Assembly (NCBI RefSeq): GCF_008630915.1
Contig: NZ_CP043909.1
Coordinates: 1,178,001 to 1,242,000 of the forward strand
Origin: Acinetobacter suaedae
GTDB lineage: Bacteria; Pseudomonadota; Gammaproteobacteria; Pseudomonadales; Moraxellaceae
Length of the DNA stretch: 64,000 nt
Direction: 5' to 3'
Under the pieces are notes generated by a model. That model was not told the DNA's origin and ran no database searches. It worked only from the letters and a program-made list of their open reading frames with translations. Below are positions 52,466 through 62,666 of this stretch, piece after piece (positions within the stretch are counted from its first letter, which is position 1; each line of letters begins with the position of its first letter). The position numbers and the translations under genes were made by a program.

Positions 52466-54201
52466 AAATCTTGATCAATTTTGTCCATATTTTTTTGTGC
52501 CATAAACTTGTGAAGAACAGGTAGCTCTTCATCATTCAGTAGTTCAAAGTCAAATTGAATAAAACTTTGGGTGATTAGTTGTGCGTTTAATAAGTACACT
52601 TTTACTTCCTCTTTCCCCAATCTTAAATGAACAGCTTGGTGTTCTCGAAAAATTTGTGAACCGGGTAATATTAAAGTCGTTTTGGTTTCATCCAGATTTT
52701 GATTTTTTAATAAAAGTGCTGGGTGATAATTGCTAATATGTCGATCTGCTTGAATGCGGACTGCACAAGGGAAGATCTCTTGTGCTAAAACTTCTAAACC
52801 AAGCTCCAAGCTTTTCTCGGTTGATTGTTTGAGCCAACGAATAACACCGCCACGCCAGTGTCCATGTGATGTTTCCTTGACTAAGATATATTCTCCTGTT
52901 CTTAGATTTTTAGGGGCTTCACCTGACCATTTAATACGATAACCATTGACACTAATGTCGAGTATATCAGCTTGATAAACGGTTTTACTTTCACGATTTA
53001 AGCGTTGAATGGCAGATTCTTGATTGTCAGTCGTATTTTTTCTATCCCATGAAGACATGAAGCGGGATTCATTTTGTAAACCATAACTATGATCTAGGAA
53101 CAATGTTTCAGCAAAGTTTTTTGCTTTGGATAAATAAAAATGTGCGGTCAGTAAACCAAAGCAAATATGTAATTGTGCATTGTATTCATAACGTTCATGT
53201 CGACGTTCAGCAATCGTTCCTAGAATAGTTTGTACATGAAATTTTAATGCGGGTGTTAAATAAATTTTTTCATTTTTAGACACATACTCAGCATTTTTAT
53301 GCAAAGTTGCAGTTACATGATCTAATAGGCTATGTGTACTGATAAATACATTTGGTAAAAAGCCAGAACTTTGTTTTTTATTATAAATAGGTGGGTGATC
53401 TTTACTGGTATCGATCACGTATTTGGTCTGCTCAGTTTCTTTTGATAAAACTTGAACCATTTTTGCCCAATCAAAACTACATTGAAATAACGCTTGTATC
53501 TCAGATTGACGTATTTGATTGGTATTAAAAATATCCATTAAAATCAATTGAGCATAGGCTTGAGCAATTGTGCTCAATGGATTTGGTGTGCCAAGAATTT
53601 GCTCTAGATTTGTGTGATGATATTTATAGGTTACGGCTGCATCATAGAGTTGATGAGCAATCAACCATTGTCCTGCAACAGGCTCACTATATAGCATGTG
53701 TTGCTGATAGAGCAGTTGGGTTAACTGTTGTAAGGCCTGAAAAGTGGCTAGTGTACGAGCCGTTTGCAAATTTTTCTTTTGATTCAGTGCAAAAATCGAA
53801 AATTTTTGCTGATCCAGTTGGTCGTTACTACGACGGACAATATTGATATAAACGGCTGCAAAATAGCAGCGTAACAACATTGCAAGTTCAATGATATGCT
53901 CGTTACGATCAGAACTAATCACTCCCTGATTAAAAAAGTTCTTTTCTAAGCTACCTAAGACATTCTCAATTGTTGGATGCAGGACTTGAACCAAGTCAAA
54001 ACGTAATGTTTCAGAGCACTCTAATTCACTCAATTCCAATAATGCTGCAAAAAGGGCTTTGGATGTATCACCTAATTGCATAATCGATAGATTAGAAATC
54101 CATTCATTCAAACTTTTGGTATTCGTATCACAAAAGCTGAGTTTATCCCGTCGTAACACGGTTGGAATTTGAAATATATCCGAAAAAGCATTATTCATCA
54201 T
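52447..54201 (-). CDS. PilZ-like domain protein, partner of FimX-like gene
   Basis: A 584-residue soluble protein. The N-terminal ~400 residues are helical with no motif that I can name; the C-terminal part (VYQADILDISVNGYRIKWSG, then GVIRWLKQ and LGLEVL) has the look of a PilZ-type barrel. The start is taken at 54201 (MMNNAF), 13 bases after the epmB stop, because the longer frame would run 50 bases into epmB. A similar gene lies next to fimX in Pseudomonas, which supports a shared role in cyclic di-GMP signalling or pilus control. A cyclic di-GMP-binding RxxxR motif is not evident. Confidence 0.65.
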   Translation of the reverse strand: MMNNAFSDIFQIPTVLRRDKLSFCDTNTKSLNEWISNLSIMQLGDTSKALFAALLELSELECSETLRFDLVQVLHPTIENVLGSLEKNFFNQGVISSDRNEHIIELAMLLRCYFAAVYINIVRRSNDQLDQQKFSIFALNQKKNLQTARTLATFQALQQLTQLLYQQHMLYSEPVAGQWLIAHQLYDAAVTYKYHHTNLEQILGTPNPLSTIAQAYAQLILMDIFNTNQIRQSEIQALFQCSFDWAKMVQVLSKETEQTKYVIDTSKDHPPIYNKKQSSGFLPNVFISTHSLLDHVTATLHKNAEYVSKNEKIYLTPALKFHVQTILGTIAERRHERYEYNAQLHICFGLLTAHFYLSKAKNFAETLFLDHSYGLQNESRFMSSWDRKNTTDNQESAIQRLNRESKTVYQADILDISVNGYRIKWSGEAPKNLRTGEYILVKETSHGHWRGGVIRWLKQSTEKSLELGLEVLAQEIFPCAVRIQADRHISNYHPALLLKNQNLDETKTTLILPGSQIFREHQAVHLRLGKEEVKVYLLNAQLITQSFIQFDFELLNDEELPVLHKFMAQKNMDKIDQDLWEALK

Positions 54202-54214
54202 TGTGTTATCAATC

Positions 54215-55231
54215 TCAGAATGTTTGAACCCCAAAAAGCGGTGTTTTATTTTTTTCGCCCGCAATTTCCCTCACAAGTTTAGGTACTAAATAGCCCGGTA
54301 AACTTGCTAATACATCATTGTATATATGGTCTATCTCTGAAGACCTTAAATCAAAATGTTGTGCACCTTTAACTTTATCTAACACGTGTAAGTAATATGG
54401 CATTACTCGCGCATCAAATAAACGGTTACTCAACTCAGTTAAAGTTTTTGCAGAATCATTCACACCTTTGAGCAAAACCGCCTGATTTAACACGGTAATA
54501 TGGTGTAGTGATAACTGTAATAACTTTGAGCAGGTGAAATCATCAAGCTCAGCTGCGTGATTTGAGTGTACCACTACTACAATGCGTAGCCTACTGTTTT
54601 TTAATATAGAAATTAGCTCTTCATCAATACGATTTGGGATTACAATCGGAACGCGTGAATGAATTCTCAATATTTTGATTTGAGGGAGAGATGCTAGACG
54701 TTCTAACCATAATGAAATTTTTCGATTGTTCAATGTTAGTGGATCGCCACCACTTAGAATGACTTCATTGATAAGGGGATTTTGTTCAATATATTGCTTG
54801 ATATTGTCCCAATCATCATTTCTGGGTAGGTTTTCTTGATAGGGAAAATGACGGCGAAAACAATAGCGACAATGAATCGCACATGCGCCTGTCAACGTCA
54901 GTAAGAAGCGAGATTGGTATTTATGCAAAACACCCGCCATTTGATTAGCTGCTTCTTCACCTAAAGGGTCGGTCACAAACTCTGGGTGTTCTTCCAGTTC
55001 GAGATGATGTGGTAAAACTTGTAGTAACAGGGGATCAAGTGGATCACCGATGTTCATTTTTCCGACGAATGCACGAGGAACACGCAATTTAAACTGTTCA
55101 GAAGCGAGGATTGCCCCTGATAATAGTTGATCGATAGATAACTCAAGTAGATTTAACAGCTCTAAAGGATCAGTAATTAGGTCACTGAGTTGCGATTGCC
55201 AGTTTTGCTCTTGATGTAAATAGTTTATCAT
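54215..55231 (-). CDS. epmB: EF-P beta-lysylation protein EpmB
   Basis: A 338-residue radical-SAM lysine 2,3-aminomutase of the EpmB type. It isomerises (S)-alpha-lysine to (R)-beta-lysine for attachment to EF-P by EpmA. The radical-SAM cluster motif is CAIHCRYCFR; LSGGDPL, RIHSRVPIV and a PLP-binding region near the C-terminus follow. It is divergent from efp, a functional pairing. The overall length is that of E. coli EpmB, shorter than clostridial aminomutases. Confidence 0.93.
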   Translation of the reverse strand: MINYLHQEQNWQSQLSDLITDPLELLNLLELSIDQLLSGAILASEQFKLRVPRAFVGKMNIGDPLDPLLLQVLPHHLELEEHPEFVTDPLGEEAANQMAGVLHKYQSRFLLTLTGACAIHCRYCFRRHFPYQENLPRNDDWDNIKQYIEQNPLINEVILSGGDPLTLNNRKISLWLERLASLPQIKILRIHSRVPIVIPNRIDEELISILKNSRLRIVVVVHSNHAAELDDFTCSKLLQLSLHHITVLNQAVLLKGVNDSAKTLTELSNRLFDARVMPYYLHVLDKVKGAQHFDLRSSEIDHIYNDVLASLPGYLVPKLVREIAGEKNKTPLFGVQTF

Positions 55232-55317
55232 GCCATACGTTAAAATAGTGTTAGCCGCAGCTGTTTGCTTAGTCTAGCATTAATAGATTCGAGTTTTAAG
55301 TTTGGAGTGCGCCTTTC

Positions 55318-55887
55318 ATGGCCTATTATTCTACAAATGATTTTAAAGCTGGCCTTAAGGTCATGCTTGATGGAAACCCATGTTCAATCATGGAAAATGA
55401 ATATGTAAAACCAGGTAAGGGTCAGGCATTTAACCGCGTAAAATTGCGTAACCTTCGCTCTGGTAAAGTATTAGAAAAAACTTTCAAATCAGGTGATTCT
55501 TTAGAAGCTGCTGATATTGTAGAAGTTGAAATGGATTACCTCTACAACGATGGTGAAATGTGGAACTTCATGGATCCAGTTACTTTTGAGCAAATCGCTG
55601 CTGATAAAACAGCAATGGGTGATGCTGCGAAATGGTTAAAAGATGATTCAAATGAAAAATGTACAATTATGTTGTTTAACGGCGTGCCATTAACAGTGAG
55701 TCCGCCAAACTTCGTTGTACTTAAAATCGTTGAAACTGATCCAGGCGTACGTGGTGATACTTCAGGCGGTGGCGGTAAGCCTGCGAAACTTGAAACAGGT
55801 GCAGTCGTACGTGTTCCATTATTTGTACAACAAGATGAAAGTGTTCGCGTAGATACCCGTACTGGTGATTATTTAGAACGTGCATAA
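55318..55887 (+). CDS. efp: Elongation factor P
   Basis: A 189-residue EF-P, which relieves ribosome stalling at polyproline. The KOW-like N-terminal domain has the loop VKPGKGQAF with Lys34, the site modified by EpmA and EpmB; the OB domains end GDYLERA. Presence of Lys34 and the adjacent epmB agree with the beta-lysyl pathway rather than rhamnosylation. Confidence 0.97.
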   Translation: MAYYSTNDFKAGLKVMLDGNPCSIMENEYVKPGKGQAFNRVKLRNLRSGKVLEKTFKSGDSLEAADIVEVEMDYLYNDGEMWNFMDPVTFEQIAADKTAMGDAAKWLKDDSNEKCTIMLFNGVPLTVSPPNFVVLKIVETDPGVRGDTSGGGGKPAKLETGAVVRVPLFVQQDESVRVDTRTGDYLERA

Positions 55888-55911
55888 GCGATTCTAATTA
55901 TGCGATGATCG

Positions 55912-55940
55912 AAGGGATGATAAAAATCATCCCTTTTTTT
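55912..55940 (+). terminator. Terminator after efp
   Basis: AAGGGATGAT, a 4-base loop, ATCATCCC and seven Ts. Confidence 0.88.
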
Positions 55941-56067
55941 ATGCCAAAGTATTAGATAAATCAACCTTTAAAAACGATAGACTAACGAAGATATTTCCTT
56001 AGAGAAAATATAGGTATGGAAAGCCATGTAACAACTAACGAAAAGTTATGTATTTGAGAGGTTCTGA

Positions 56068-58182
56068 ATGGAAACAACACAAACAAAATCATCGCTTCCC
56101 TCCAAACTTTTATGGAGTTTGGTTGCCATTGTAGGTGCGATCTCATTTGGGATACTTGCAGTGAGTCGAGGTGAACATGTGAATGCAGTCTGGCTAGTGC
56201 TCGCTGCAGTCTGTGTGTATAGCATTGCTTATCGGTTCTACAGTTTATTTATTGCCAACAAGGTTTTTGAATTAAATCCCAAGCGATTGACCCCAGCGCA
56301 TCGCTTAAATGATGGTTTGGACTATGTCCCGACCAATAAATATGTGTTGTTTGGACACCATTTTGCTGCGATTGCTGGAGCTGGTCCTTTAGTCGGTCCA
56401 ATTTTAGCCGCCCAAATGGGTTACTTACCAGGAACGATATGGCTTTTGGTTGGTGTCGTACTTGCAGGTGCTGTACAAGATTTCTTAGTACTATTTATCT
56501 CTACTCGACGTGATGGTCGTTCTTTAGGGGAAATGGCAAAGCAAGAACTTGGGACCTTTGCTGGTGTAATCGTGATGTTGGGTACATTAGGTGTAATGGT
56601 CATTATCTTGGCCGTCCTTGCTTTAGTTGTGGTCAAGGCACTGGCGCATAGCCCTTGGGGCGTGTTTAGTATTGCTGCAACAATTCCGATTGCTTTGTTC
56701 ATGGGCATTTACATGCGTTATCTGCGCCCAGGAAAAATTGCAGAAGTCTCGATTATTGGTTTTGTGCTGATGATGGCTGCTATTGTGTTTGGTGGCAATG
56801 TCGCTCAGCATCCATATTGGGGCGAGTTTTTTACGTTGAGCGGAACTCAATTGACATGGGCATTAATTATCTATGGTTTTATTGCCTCTGTGTTGCCCGT
56901 TTGGTTGCTACTGGCGCCACGTGATTATTTATCAACCTTCTTGAAAATTGGTGTCATTCTTGGTTTGGCGGTCGGTATTGTATTTGCGATGCCTGAGCTG
57001 AAGATGCCTGCGGTAACGCATTTTATTGATGGTACAGGACCAGTCTTTTCAGGAAGTTTATTTCCTTTCTTATTTATTACGATTGCTTGTGGTGCGATTT
57101 CTGGATTCCATGCTTTGGTTTCTTCAGGAACAACGCCAAAATTGGTTGATAACGAAGTCAATATTCGCATGATTGGTTATGGCGGCATGTTGATGGAGTC
57201 TTTTGTTGGCATCATGGCAATGATTTGCGCCACAGTTTTAGATCCAGGTATCTATTTTGCAATTAATGCACCAGCTGCGGTATTGGGTACAAGTGTCGAA
57301 TCTGCTGCGGAGGCTGTACGCAATCTAGGCTTTGTGGTCACACCTGAAATGTTGACTGTTTTGGCCCAAGAAGTGGGTGAAAATTCTGTTTTATCTCGTA
57401 CGGGTGGTGCACCGACATTTGCAATTGGTATGGCGCACATTATTTCAGAGATTTTCAATAATCGCTCGATGATGGCATTTTGGTATCACTTCGCGATTTT
57501 ATTTGAAGCTTTATTCATTTTAACAGCAGTAGATGCTGGAACTCGTGCTTGTCGTTTCATGGTTCAAGATACAGTGGGTATCGTTGTCCCAGCAGTGAAA
57601 AACTCAAGTTCATTCTTTGGAAATCTGATCGGTACTTTTGTCGCTGTTGCAGGATGGGGGTATTTCGTTTACCAAGGCGTGGTTGATCCTCTTGGCGGTA
57701 TTAACTCCTTATGGCCATTGTTTGGTATCGGTAACCAAATTCTTGCTTCAATGGCATTGATTTTGGGTACGGTGATTTTGTTTAAGATGAAAAAGGAAAA
57801 ATATGTTTGGGTGACGATCATTCCAACGATTTTCCTTGTCATCACCTCAATGACTGCGGGTTGGCAAAAGATTTTTCACGATAATCCCAAAATTGGTTTC
57901 CTTGCTCAAGCCAATCGTTTTTCGGATGCGATCGCCCGTGGTGAAGTCCTCGCACCAGCAAAATCGATCGCTGAAATGCAAACCATTGTATTGTCGAATC
58001 AAATCAATGCTGCATTATGTGCCTTCTTTATGATTGTTGCTGTGGTTATGATTATTGCGTCAATTGGTGCAGTTCGTAGAGCCTTGGCAAGCCCAACGCC
58101 AACAGCAAAAGAAGCACCTGCGGTATTTACTGAAACCCCAATGACTGCAAATAGTCTGAAAGGAGGTCATGATGGAGTTTAA
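56068..58182 (+). CDS. cstA: Carbon starvation protein CstA (pyruvate/peptide transporter)
   Basis: A 704-residue inner-membrane protein with about 16-18 helices. Family blocks include FGHHFAAIAGAGPLVGPILAA, VQDFLVL, ISGFHALVSSGTTPK and GGAPTFAIGMAHI. CstA and its relative BtsT take up pyruvate or peptides. It overlaps the start of the YbdD-like gene by 11 bases, the usual pairing. Confidence 0.94.
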   Translation: METTQTKSSLPSKLLWSLVAIVGAISFGILAVSRGEHVNAVWLVLAAVCVYSIAYRFYSLFIANKVFELNPKRLTPAHRLNDGLDYVPTNKYVLFGHHFAAIAGAGPLVGPILAAQMGYLPGTIWLLVGVVLAGAVQDFLVLFISTRRDGRSLGEMAKQELGTFAGVIVMLGTLGVMVIILAVLALVVVKALAHSPWGVFSIAATIPIALFMGIYMRYLRPGKIAEVSIIGFVLMMAAIVFGGNVAQHPYWGEFFTLSGTQLTWALIIYGFIASVLPVWLLLAPRDYLSTFLKIGVILGLAVGIVFAMPELKMPAVTHFIDGTGPVFSGSLFPFLFITIACGAISGFHALVSSGTTPKLVDNEVNIRMIGYGGMLMESFVGIMAMICATVLDPGIYFAINAPAAVLGTSVESAAEAVRNLGFVVTPEMLTVLAQEVGENSVLSRTGGAPTFAIGMAHIISEIFNNRSMMAFWYHFAILFEALFILTAVDAGTRACRFMVQDTVGIVVPAVKNSSSFFGNLIGTFVAVAGWGYFVYQGVVDPLGGINSLWPLFGIGNQILASMALILGTVILFKMKKEKYVWVTIIPTIFLVITSMTAGWQKIFHDNPKIGFLAQANRFSDAIARGEVLAPAKSIAEMQTIVLSNQINAALCAFFMIVAVVMIIASIGAVRRALASPTPTAKEAPAVFTETPMTANSLKGGHDGV

Positions 58183-58471
58183 GATTGCGCGTAAAAGCGG
58201 TTCGATCATCGTAAAGATCATTAAATTTACGATCATGTCGCAAAAACAATTACTGTTATCCCCACGAAATTGGTCTCGTATTGCAGTGTTGTGGCAACGT
58301 TTGCAGCAAAGCTTTCGCTTGATGGTGGGTGTGCCTGACTATGAAACGTATTTGCAGCATATGAAAACACATCATCCAGATCTGACCCCTATGGATGCAA
58401 AAACGTTTTATCGTCATTGTGTCGATGCACGTTACCCAAGTTCGGGAAATATGAAAAAATGTCCTTGCTAG
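58172..58471 (+). CDS. YbdD/YjiX-family protein
   Basis: A 99-residue protein with the family core VGVPDYETYLQHMKTHHPD and a Cys-ending tail (KKCPC). It partners CstA-type transporters. A perfect AAGGAGG lies 5 bases before the ATG at 58172, which supports this start although it adds a basic N-terminal extension of about 30 residues to the usual ~65-residue family length; an internal ATG at 58235 would give the standard length. Confidence 0.82.
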   Translation: MEFKIARKSGSIIVKIIKFTIMSQKQLLLSPRNWSRIAVLWQRLQQSFRLMVGVPDYETYLQHMKTHHPDLTPMDAKTFYRHCVDARYPSSGNMKKCPC

Positions 58472-58500
58472 AAATTATTTGATTTCTTTGAAAAAATTAT

Positions 58501-58537
58501 AAAACAGTGTATGTTGAATCATGCACTGTTTTATTTT
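58501..58537 (+). terminator. Terminator hairpin after YbdD-like gene
   Basis: AAAACAGTG (58501-58509) pairs with CACTGTTTT (58524-58532), then ATTTTT. Confidence 0.55.
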
Positions 58538-58552
58538 TGGGGAGATAGAATA

Positions 58553-59512
58553 ATGTGGGGTCTGGAAAAAGTTTCAGCTCAAGATCATATGCAGCAACAT
58601 CAAAAAATAAAACAAGATATTCAGGGCTATGGCACTAAAATCGAACGTTTTTTAGTTGAAGTGAATCAACTGATTCTTGATAAGCCACAACAAACCAAAT
58701 TGGCACTGACTTGCTTATTGGCAGGTGGTCATGTGCTATTTGAAGATTTACCGGGATTGGGGAAGACCACATTGGCGAGTGCTTTAGCACGGCTAGCGGG
58801 TCTGCATTTTCAACGTATTCAATTTACCAATGACATGTTAGCCAGTGATGTGATTGGTATTAATATTTTTAATCAAAAAGAACACGTTTTTGAGTTTAAA
58901 AAAGGACCTGTTTTTACCCAGATATTGTTGGGTGATGAAATCAATCGTTGTAGTCCCAAAACGCAAAGTGCGCTGTTGGAAGCAATGGAAGAGGGCGCAG
59001 TCACGGTTGATGGTATCAATTACGAATTGCCACAACCTTTTTGGGTCTTGGCCACTCAAAATCCACTATTTCAAAGTGGGACTTATGCTTTGCCTGAATC
59101 GCAATTGGATCGTTTCCTGATGCGTTTATCTTTGGGTTATCCATCTCGTCAGGCTGAAAAATTGTTATTACAGCAAAGTTCAAGACAATTGCTGATTCAT
59201 CAATTAGATGCGGTTTTTGATCAAACCGATATTTTGCAGTTACGTGAACTGGCGCAGCAGGTTTATCTTAGTGAAGCTGTTTTAACTTATATTTTAGATC
59301 TTGCTGCTGAAACAAGAAAACAACCGCATGGACTGTCTACGCGTGGCGTACTGGCTTTGAAAGCTGCATCACAAGCATATGCATTAGTAGAGGGGCGTAG
59401 TTTTGTGAGTACAGACGATGTGCAGGCAGTATTTGTTGCTGTGGTAACGCATCGTTTAGGGGTATCAGAAGCAGAAGTGGAAAGGATTTTGCAATCGGTT
59501 AATGTGTTGTAG
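58553..59512 (+). CDS. MoxR-family AAA+ ATPase
   Basis: A 319-residue MoxR-type chaperone ATPase. Walker A is GLGKTT in EDLPGLGKTTLASALA, Walker B is LLGDEINR, and sensor 1 is ATQNP. MoxR proteins remodel metal- or VWA-domain partners. It heads a three-gene set with DUF58 and transglutaminase genes, a frequent arrangement. The start at 58553 follows GGGGAG; the frame extends further upstream, but through the terminator hairpin. Confidence 0.9.
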   Translation: MWGLEKVSAQDHMQQHQKIKQDIQGYGTKIERFLVEVNQLILDKPQQTKLALTCLLAGGHVLFEDLPGLGKTTLASALARLAGLHFQRIQFTNDMLASDVIGINIFNQKEHVFEFKKGPVFTQILLGDEINRCSPKTQSALLEAMEEGAVTVDGINYELPQPFWVLATQNPLFQSGTYALPESQLDRFLMRLSLGYPSRQAEKLLLQQSSRQLLIHQLDAVFDQTDILQLRELAQQVYLSEAVLTYILDLAAETRKQPHGLSTRGVLALKAASQAYALVEGRSFVSTDDVQAVFVAVVTHRLGVSEAEVERILQSVNVL

Positions 59513-59526
59513 TCGAGAATGAACAC

Positions 59527-60444
59527 ATGCAGAACAGATTAAAGCGCAGACTACAACAGTGGGTATCAAAGCGATTTCAGGTAGAACAAAGTAAAACCTT
59601 CTTGCAAAAGGATGTTTTGGTATTTATTCATACTCATGGTCTGCTATATATCGTTCTTATTCTGATTACCTTTATTGCAGGCATTAACTATGCAAATAAC
59701 CTGATTTTAGGTCTTTGTTTTTTAATGAGTGCAATTTTATGCATTAGTTTTTATCTCACTTTTAGACAATTACATGGTCTGCATGTTGAGCTAATAACGG
59801 CAGAGGTAGGGCAAGTCGGTCAGGTTTTAACACTGAAACTAAATTTTAAGCAGCCTGCAAAGACGAATCGATATTTACAAATCCAATGGCAACAACAGCA
59901 ACAGATTCTTTATTTAAATCAAACTCAGCAGAGTATTGAGTTGGCATTTTTTCCACAACAGCGCGGAATTTATCAGTTTGATGCAATTAAAATTTATTCG
60001 ACTTATCCTTTGGGACTGGTGCGTGCATGGACATATTTAAATTTAATGGAAAAAGTTTGGATTGCGCCCAAAGCTTATGAGTGGCAAAAAGAACATAAAA
60101 ATCAGCCGAGTGCTGCGCATGATCGTTTAGATGAATTTCGTGAGCTAAGAGCATTTCAGCATGGGGATTCTTACCAAAATGTTGCATGGAAACAGGTGGC
60201 TAGAGGGCAAGGATTTTTTATTAAAATGTTTGAGGCACAAGCAACACAACAGTATTTAGAAATTGATTATCAGCATATTCCAGCACAGAACCATGAAGAA
60301 AAGCTGAGCTTTATGATGGGGTTGATCGAACAGTGTGAGCAGTATGGTGATGATTATGCCGTGATTTTGCCGCATATACGTTTGGATAGAGGTCAGGGGA
60401 ATACGCAATTGATCCAAGCAAAACGCTTGTTGGCACAGGCGTAA
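59527..60444 (+). CDS. DUF58-domain membrane protein
   Basis: A 305-residue protein with two N-terminal membrane helices (about 40-85), a beta-rich middle and the DUF58 signature DEFRELRAFQHGDSYQNVAWKQVAR. It lies 14 bases after the moxR-type gene and 4 bases before the transglutaminase gene. DUF58 proteins often accompany MoxR ATPases; their biochemical role is not settled. Confidence 0.87.
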   Translation: MQNRLKRRLQQWVSKRFQVEQSKTFLQKDVLVFIHTHGLLYIVLILITFIAGINYANNLILGLCFLMSAILCISFYLTFRQLHGLHVELITAEVGQVGQVLTLKLNFKQPAKTNRYLQIQWQQQQQILYLNQTQQSIELAFFPQQRGIYQFDAIKIYSTYPLGLVRAWTYLNLMEKVWIAPKAYEWQKEHKNQPSAAHDRLDEFRELRAFQHGDSYQNVAWKQVARGQGFFIKMFEAQATQQYLEIDYQHIPAQNHEEKLSFMMGLIEQCEQYGDDYAVILPHIRLDRGQGNTQLIQAKRLLAQA

Positions 60445-60448
60445 TGAC

Positions 60449-62440
60449 ATGATGACAAAGCAAAATTATTTTTCTGTTTTGACCGCATTGATTTGTATCT
60501 TGATTGGACAGCTGGCTTTTATTCCTGTCACCTTGAGTGGTTTTTGGGGAATTGTATGGCTATTAATGTTGTGGCGTTATCACAAGCAGGATTTAACACC
60601 GATATCTAAACTTATCCTTCTTGGGTTTATCGCTATCTCATTTGGTCTAATCTATTTTCATTATAAAAGCTTGTTGGGGGTGGAACCCGGTGTAGCTCTA
60701 TTAAGTACGTGTTTATTTGCCAAAAGTCTGGAAGCGAAAACAACACGTGATTTATTGATTGTATTTAATTTTGCTTTATTTGTAGCTGCTAGCTTGCTGT
60801 TACATAGCCAAGCATTTTGGATGGCTTTGATTGTCCTGCTAACATTTGTTATGTGTTTGATGGGGTTATATCGTATTCAAACAGGTTTGTTTAACCAAAA
60901 TAGATTATCTTCAAATCAATTAAAGCAAGATGCTAAACAAATTTTTAAGTTCATTGGTATTGCCACGCCATTTTTTATTTTGTTATTCATTTTCTTTCCT
61001 CGACTTCCGCCACTTTGGGCGATTCCAATTCAAAATGACCAAGCAATAACAGGTATCAGTGATCGTATGTCACCTGGAGATATTGCACGTTTATCGCAGT
61101 CTACGGCGTTGGCTTTTCGGATTATTGCAAATATGCAGCAGTTTCCAACACGACAAGAATTGTATTGGCGTGCTTTGGTTCTGGATGAATATGATGGTGT
61201 AACTTGGACCAGTAGTTATGTTAATCAACAGATAAGAGGGATACCTAACAGTTCACGCCGTGTGGCATATCAATATTTACCCGCAGACGAGCAAAGTAAT
61301 TGGATTATGGGCTTGGAATATTCTATTCCGCAAGAAAGATATTTGCAGCTTTATCAAGATGATAGTATTCGTCCAATTAAATTGATCAAACGTAACCAAC
61401 CTATACAAATGCAATGGTTGGGTCGTACAAGTGCAGAGCGTCGCGTTTTATCAGCTCAACAATTTGAGTTAAATACTCGATTTAATGAGGATTTGGATAA
61501 AAAGGCGCAAGAATTAGCAAATGAATTGTTTGAACAGAGTCAGCGTCATCCTGAACGATACGTTCGAGCAGTATTGACGTGGTATAGGCAAAATGGCTTT
61601 GTTTATACTTTAACCCCCGGTACATTGAGCGGAAATCGCATCGACCAATTCTTATTTTCTAGTCGAACAGGTTTCTGTGAGCATTATGCATCAAGTTTCG
61701 TCATGTTAATGCGATATGTGGGTATTCCTGCGCGAGTCGTCACTGGCTACCAAGGCGGACAACGTGCTCTTGATGGAAAAAGTTGGGAAGTTCGTCAGTT
61801 AGATGCACATGCATGGAGTGAGGTGTATTTAGATGGGCGGTGGCAACGGGTAGACCCAACGGCAATCATCGCACCGCAACGATTCGATACTAGTATGCAA
61901 GATTATTTAACTCAGGATCAGCGGATCTGGGGAGATCAGCAGACCAAAGCTTGGCAGGTGCAACAATTTAAATTTTTGAAAAATGTCCGTATTTGGAGCG
62001 ATTATCTGGGTTATCAATGGCAGAGTAAGGTTGTCGGTTATGATGTTGATAAACAGAAAAGCTGGTTATCTAAAATAGGATTAGATACGACTTATGGTTA
62101 CGTTGTCATGTTGATTTGTGGCGTAGCAGGAATATTACTTCTTTATATATTTTTCTCATTATGGCATCGAAATCAACAGCAAGCACCATACCATAGAATG
62201 ATTTTAAAATTTCAAAAAACTGTTCCTAAGCATATGCAGAAAATGCCAGCTGAGACATTTCAGGCTTGGATGCAGCGTTTATCGGTTGATCTTGAAAATC
62301 AGGAAGCTTTTAAACAAGTGGTTGTGTTGTATCAGAAAATCGTATTTTTGGAGCAGGGCAATGCTAAAGAACTTGCTCAATTTAAGAAGTTGCTTAAAGA
62401 CTGTGCGATTGCAATCAAACAGGCTCAAAAAAACTTGTGA
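60449..62440 (+). CDS. Transglutaminase-like membrane protein (TgpA type)
   Basis: A 663-residue inner-membrane protein: about six N-terminal helices, a periplasmic transglutaminase core and one more helix at about 548-570 followed by a cytoplasmic tail. The catalytic triad is visible as Cys in GFCEHYASSF, His in DAHAWSEVY and Asp in RVDPTA. It resembles TgpA of Pseudomonas aeruginosa, an essential transglutaminase-fold protein. It ends the MoxR-DUF58 set and its 3' end holds the tRNA-Val promoter. Confidence 0.9.
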   Translation: MMTKQNYFSVLTALICILIGQLAFIPVTLSGFWGIVWLLMLWRYHKQDLTPISKLILLGFIAISFGLIYFHYKSLLGVEPGVALLSTCLFAKSLEAKTTRDLLIVFNFALFVAASLLLHSQAFWMALIVLLTFVMCLMGLYRIQTGLFNQNRLSSNQLKQDAKQIFKFIGIATPFFILLFIFFPRLPPLWAIPIQNDQAITGISDRMSPGDIARLSQSTALAFRIIANMQQFPTRQELYWRALVLDEYDGVTWTSSYVNQQIRGIPNSSRRVAYQYLPADEQSNWIMGLEYSIPQERYLQLYQDDSIRPIKLIKRNQPIQMQWLGRTSAERRVLSAQQFELNTRFNEDLDKKAQELANELFEQSQRHPERYVRAVLTWYRQNGFVYTLTPGTLSGNRIDQFLFSSRTGFCEHYASSFVMLMRYVGIPARVVTGYQGGQRALDGKSWEVRQLDAHAWSEVYLDGRWQRVDPTAIIAPQRFDTSMQDYLTQDQRIWGDQQTKAWQVQQFKFLKNVRIWSDYLGYQWQSKVVGYDVDKQKSWLSKIGLDTTYGYVVMLICGVAGILLLYIFFSLWHRNQQQAPYHRMILKFQKTVPKHMQKMPAETFQAWMQRLSVDLENQEAFKQVVVLYQKIVFLEQGNAKELAQFKKLLKDCAIAIKQAQKNL

Positions 62441-62463
62441 TCAGTCTGAAAAATGCATATCAT
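62435..62463 (+). promoter_or_regulatory. tRNA-Val promoter
   Basis: TTGTGA and TATCAT with a 17-base spacer, the -10 box 13 bases before the tRNA. Confidence 0.6.
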
Positions 62464-62475
62464 GCTTTTCATTCT

Positions 62476-62552
62476 AGGTGTATAGCTCAGTTGGTTAGAG
62501 CGCTACGTTGACATCGTAGAGGTCTCCAGTTCGAGTCTGGATATACCTACCA
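62476..62552 (+). tRNA. tRNA-Val (GAC)
   Basis: A 77-base cloverleaf with encoded CCA. The acceptor AGGTGTA pairs with TATACCT (one G-T). The anticodon stem CTACG/CGTAG encloses TTGACAT, giving GAC. Standard D loop (AGTTGGTTAGAG) and TTCGAGT T-loop. Confidence 0.95.
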
Positions 62553-62577
62553 GAATTCACTGTGAAAACAGTATATT

Positions 62578-62605
62578 AAAGCCCACTCAAAAAGTGGGCT
62601 TTTTT
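62578..62605 (+). terminator. Terminator after tRNA-Val
   Basis: AAAGCCCACT, a 5-base loop, AGTGGGCTTT and a T-run. Confidence 0.88.
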
Positions 62606-62666
62606 GTTTTTGGTGAGTTCAATTTATGTGAGGATGATCTGATGAGGGTTTTAGATAAAATGTGTA

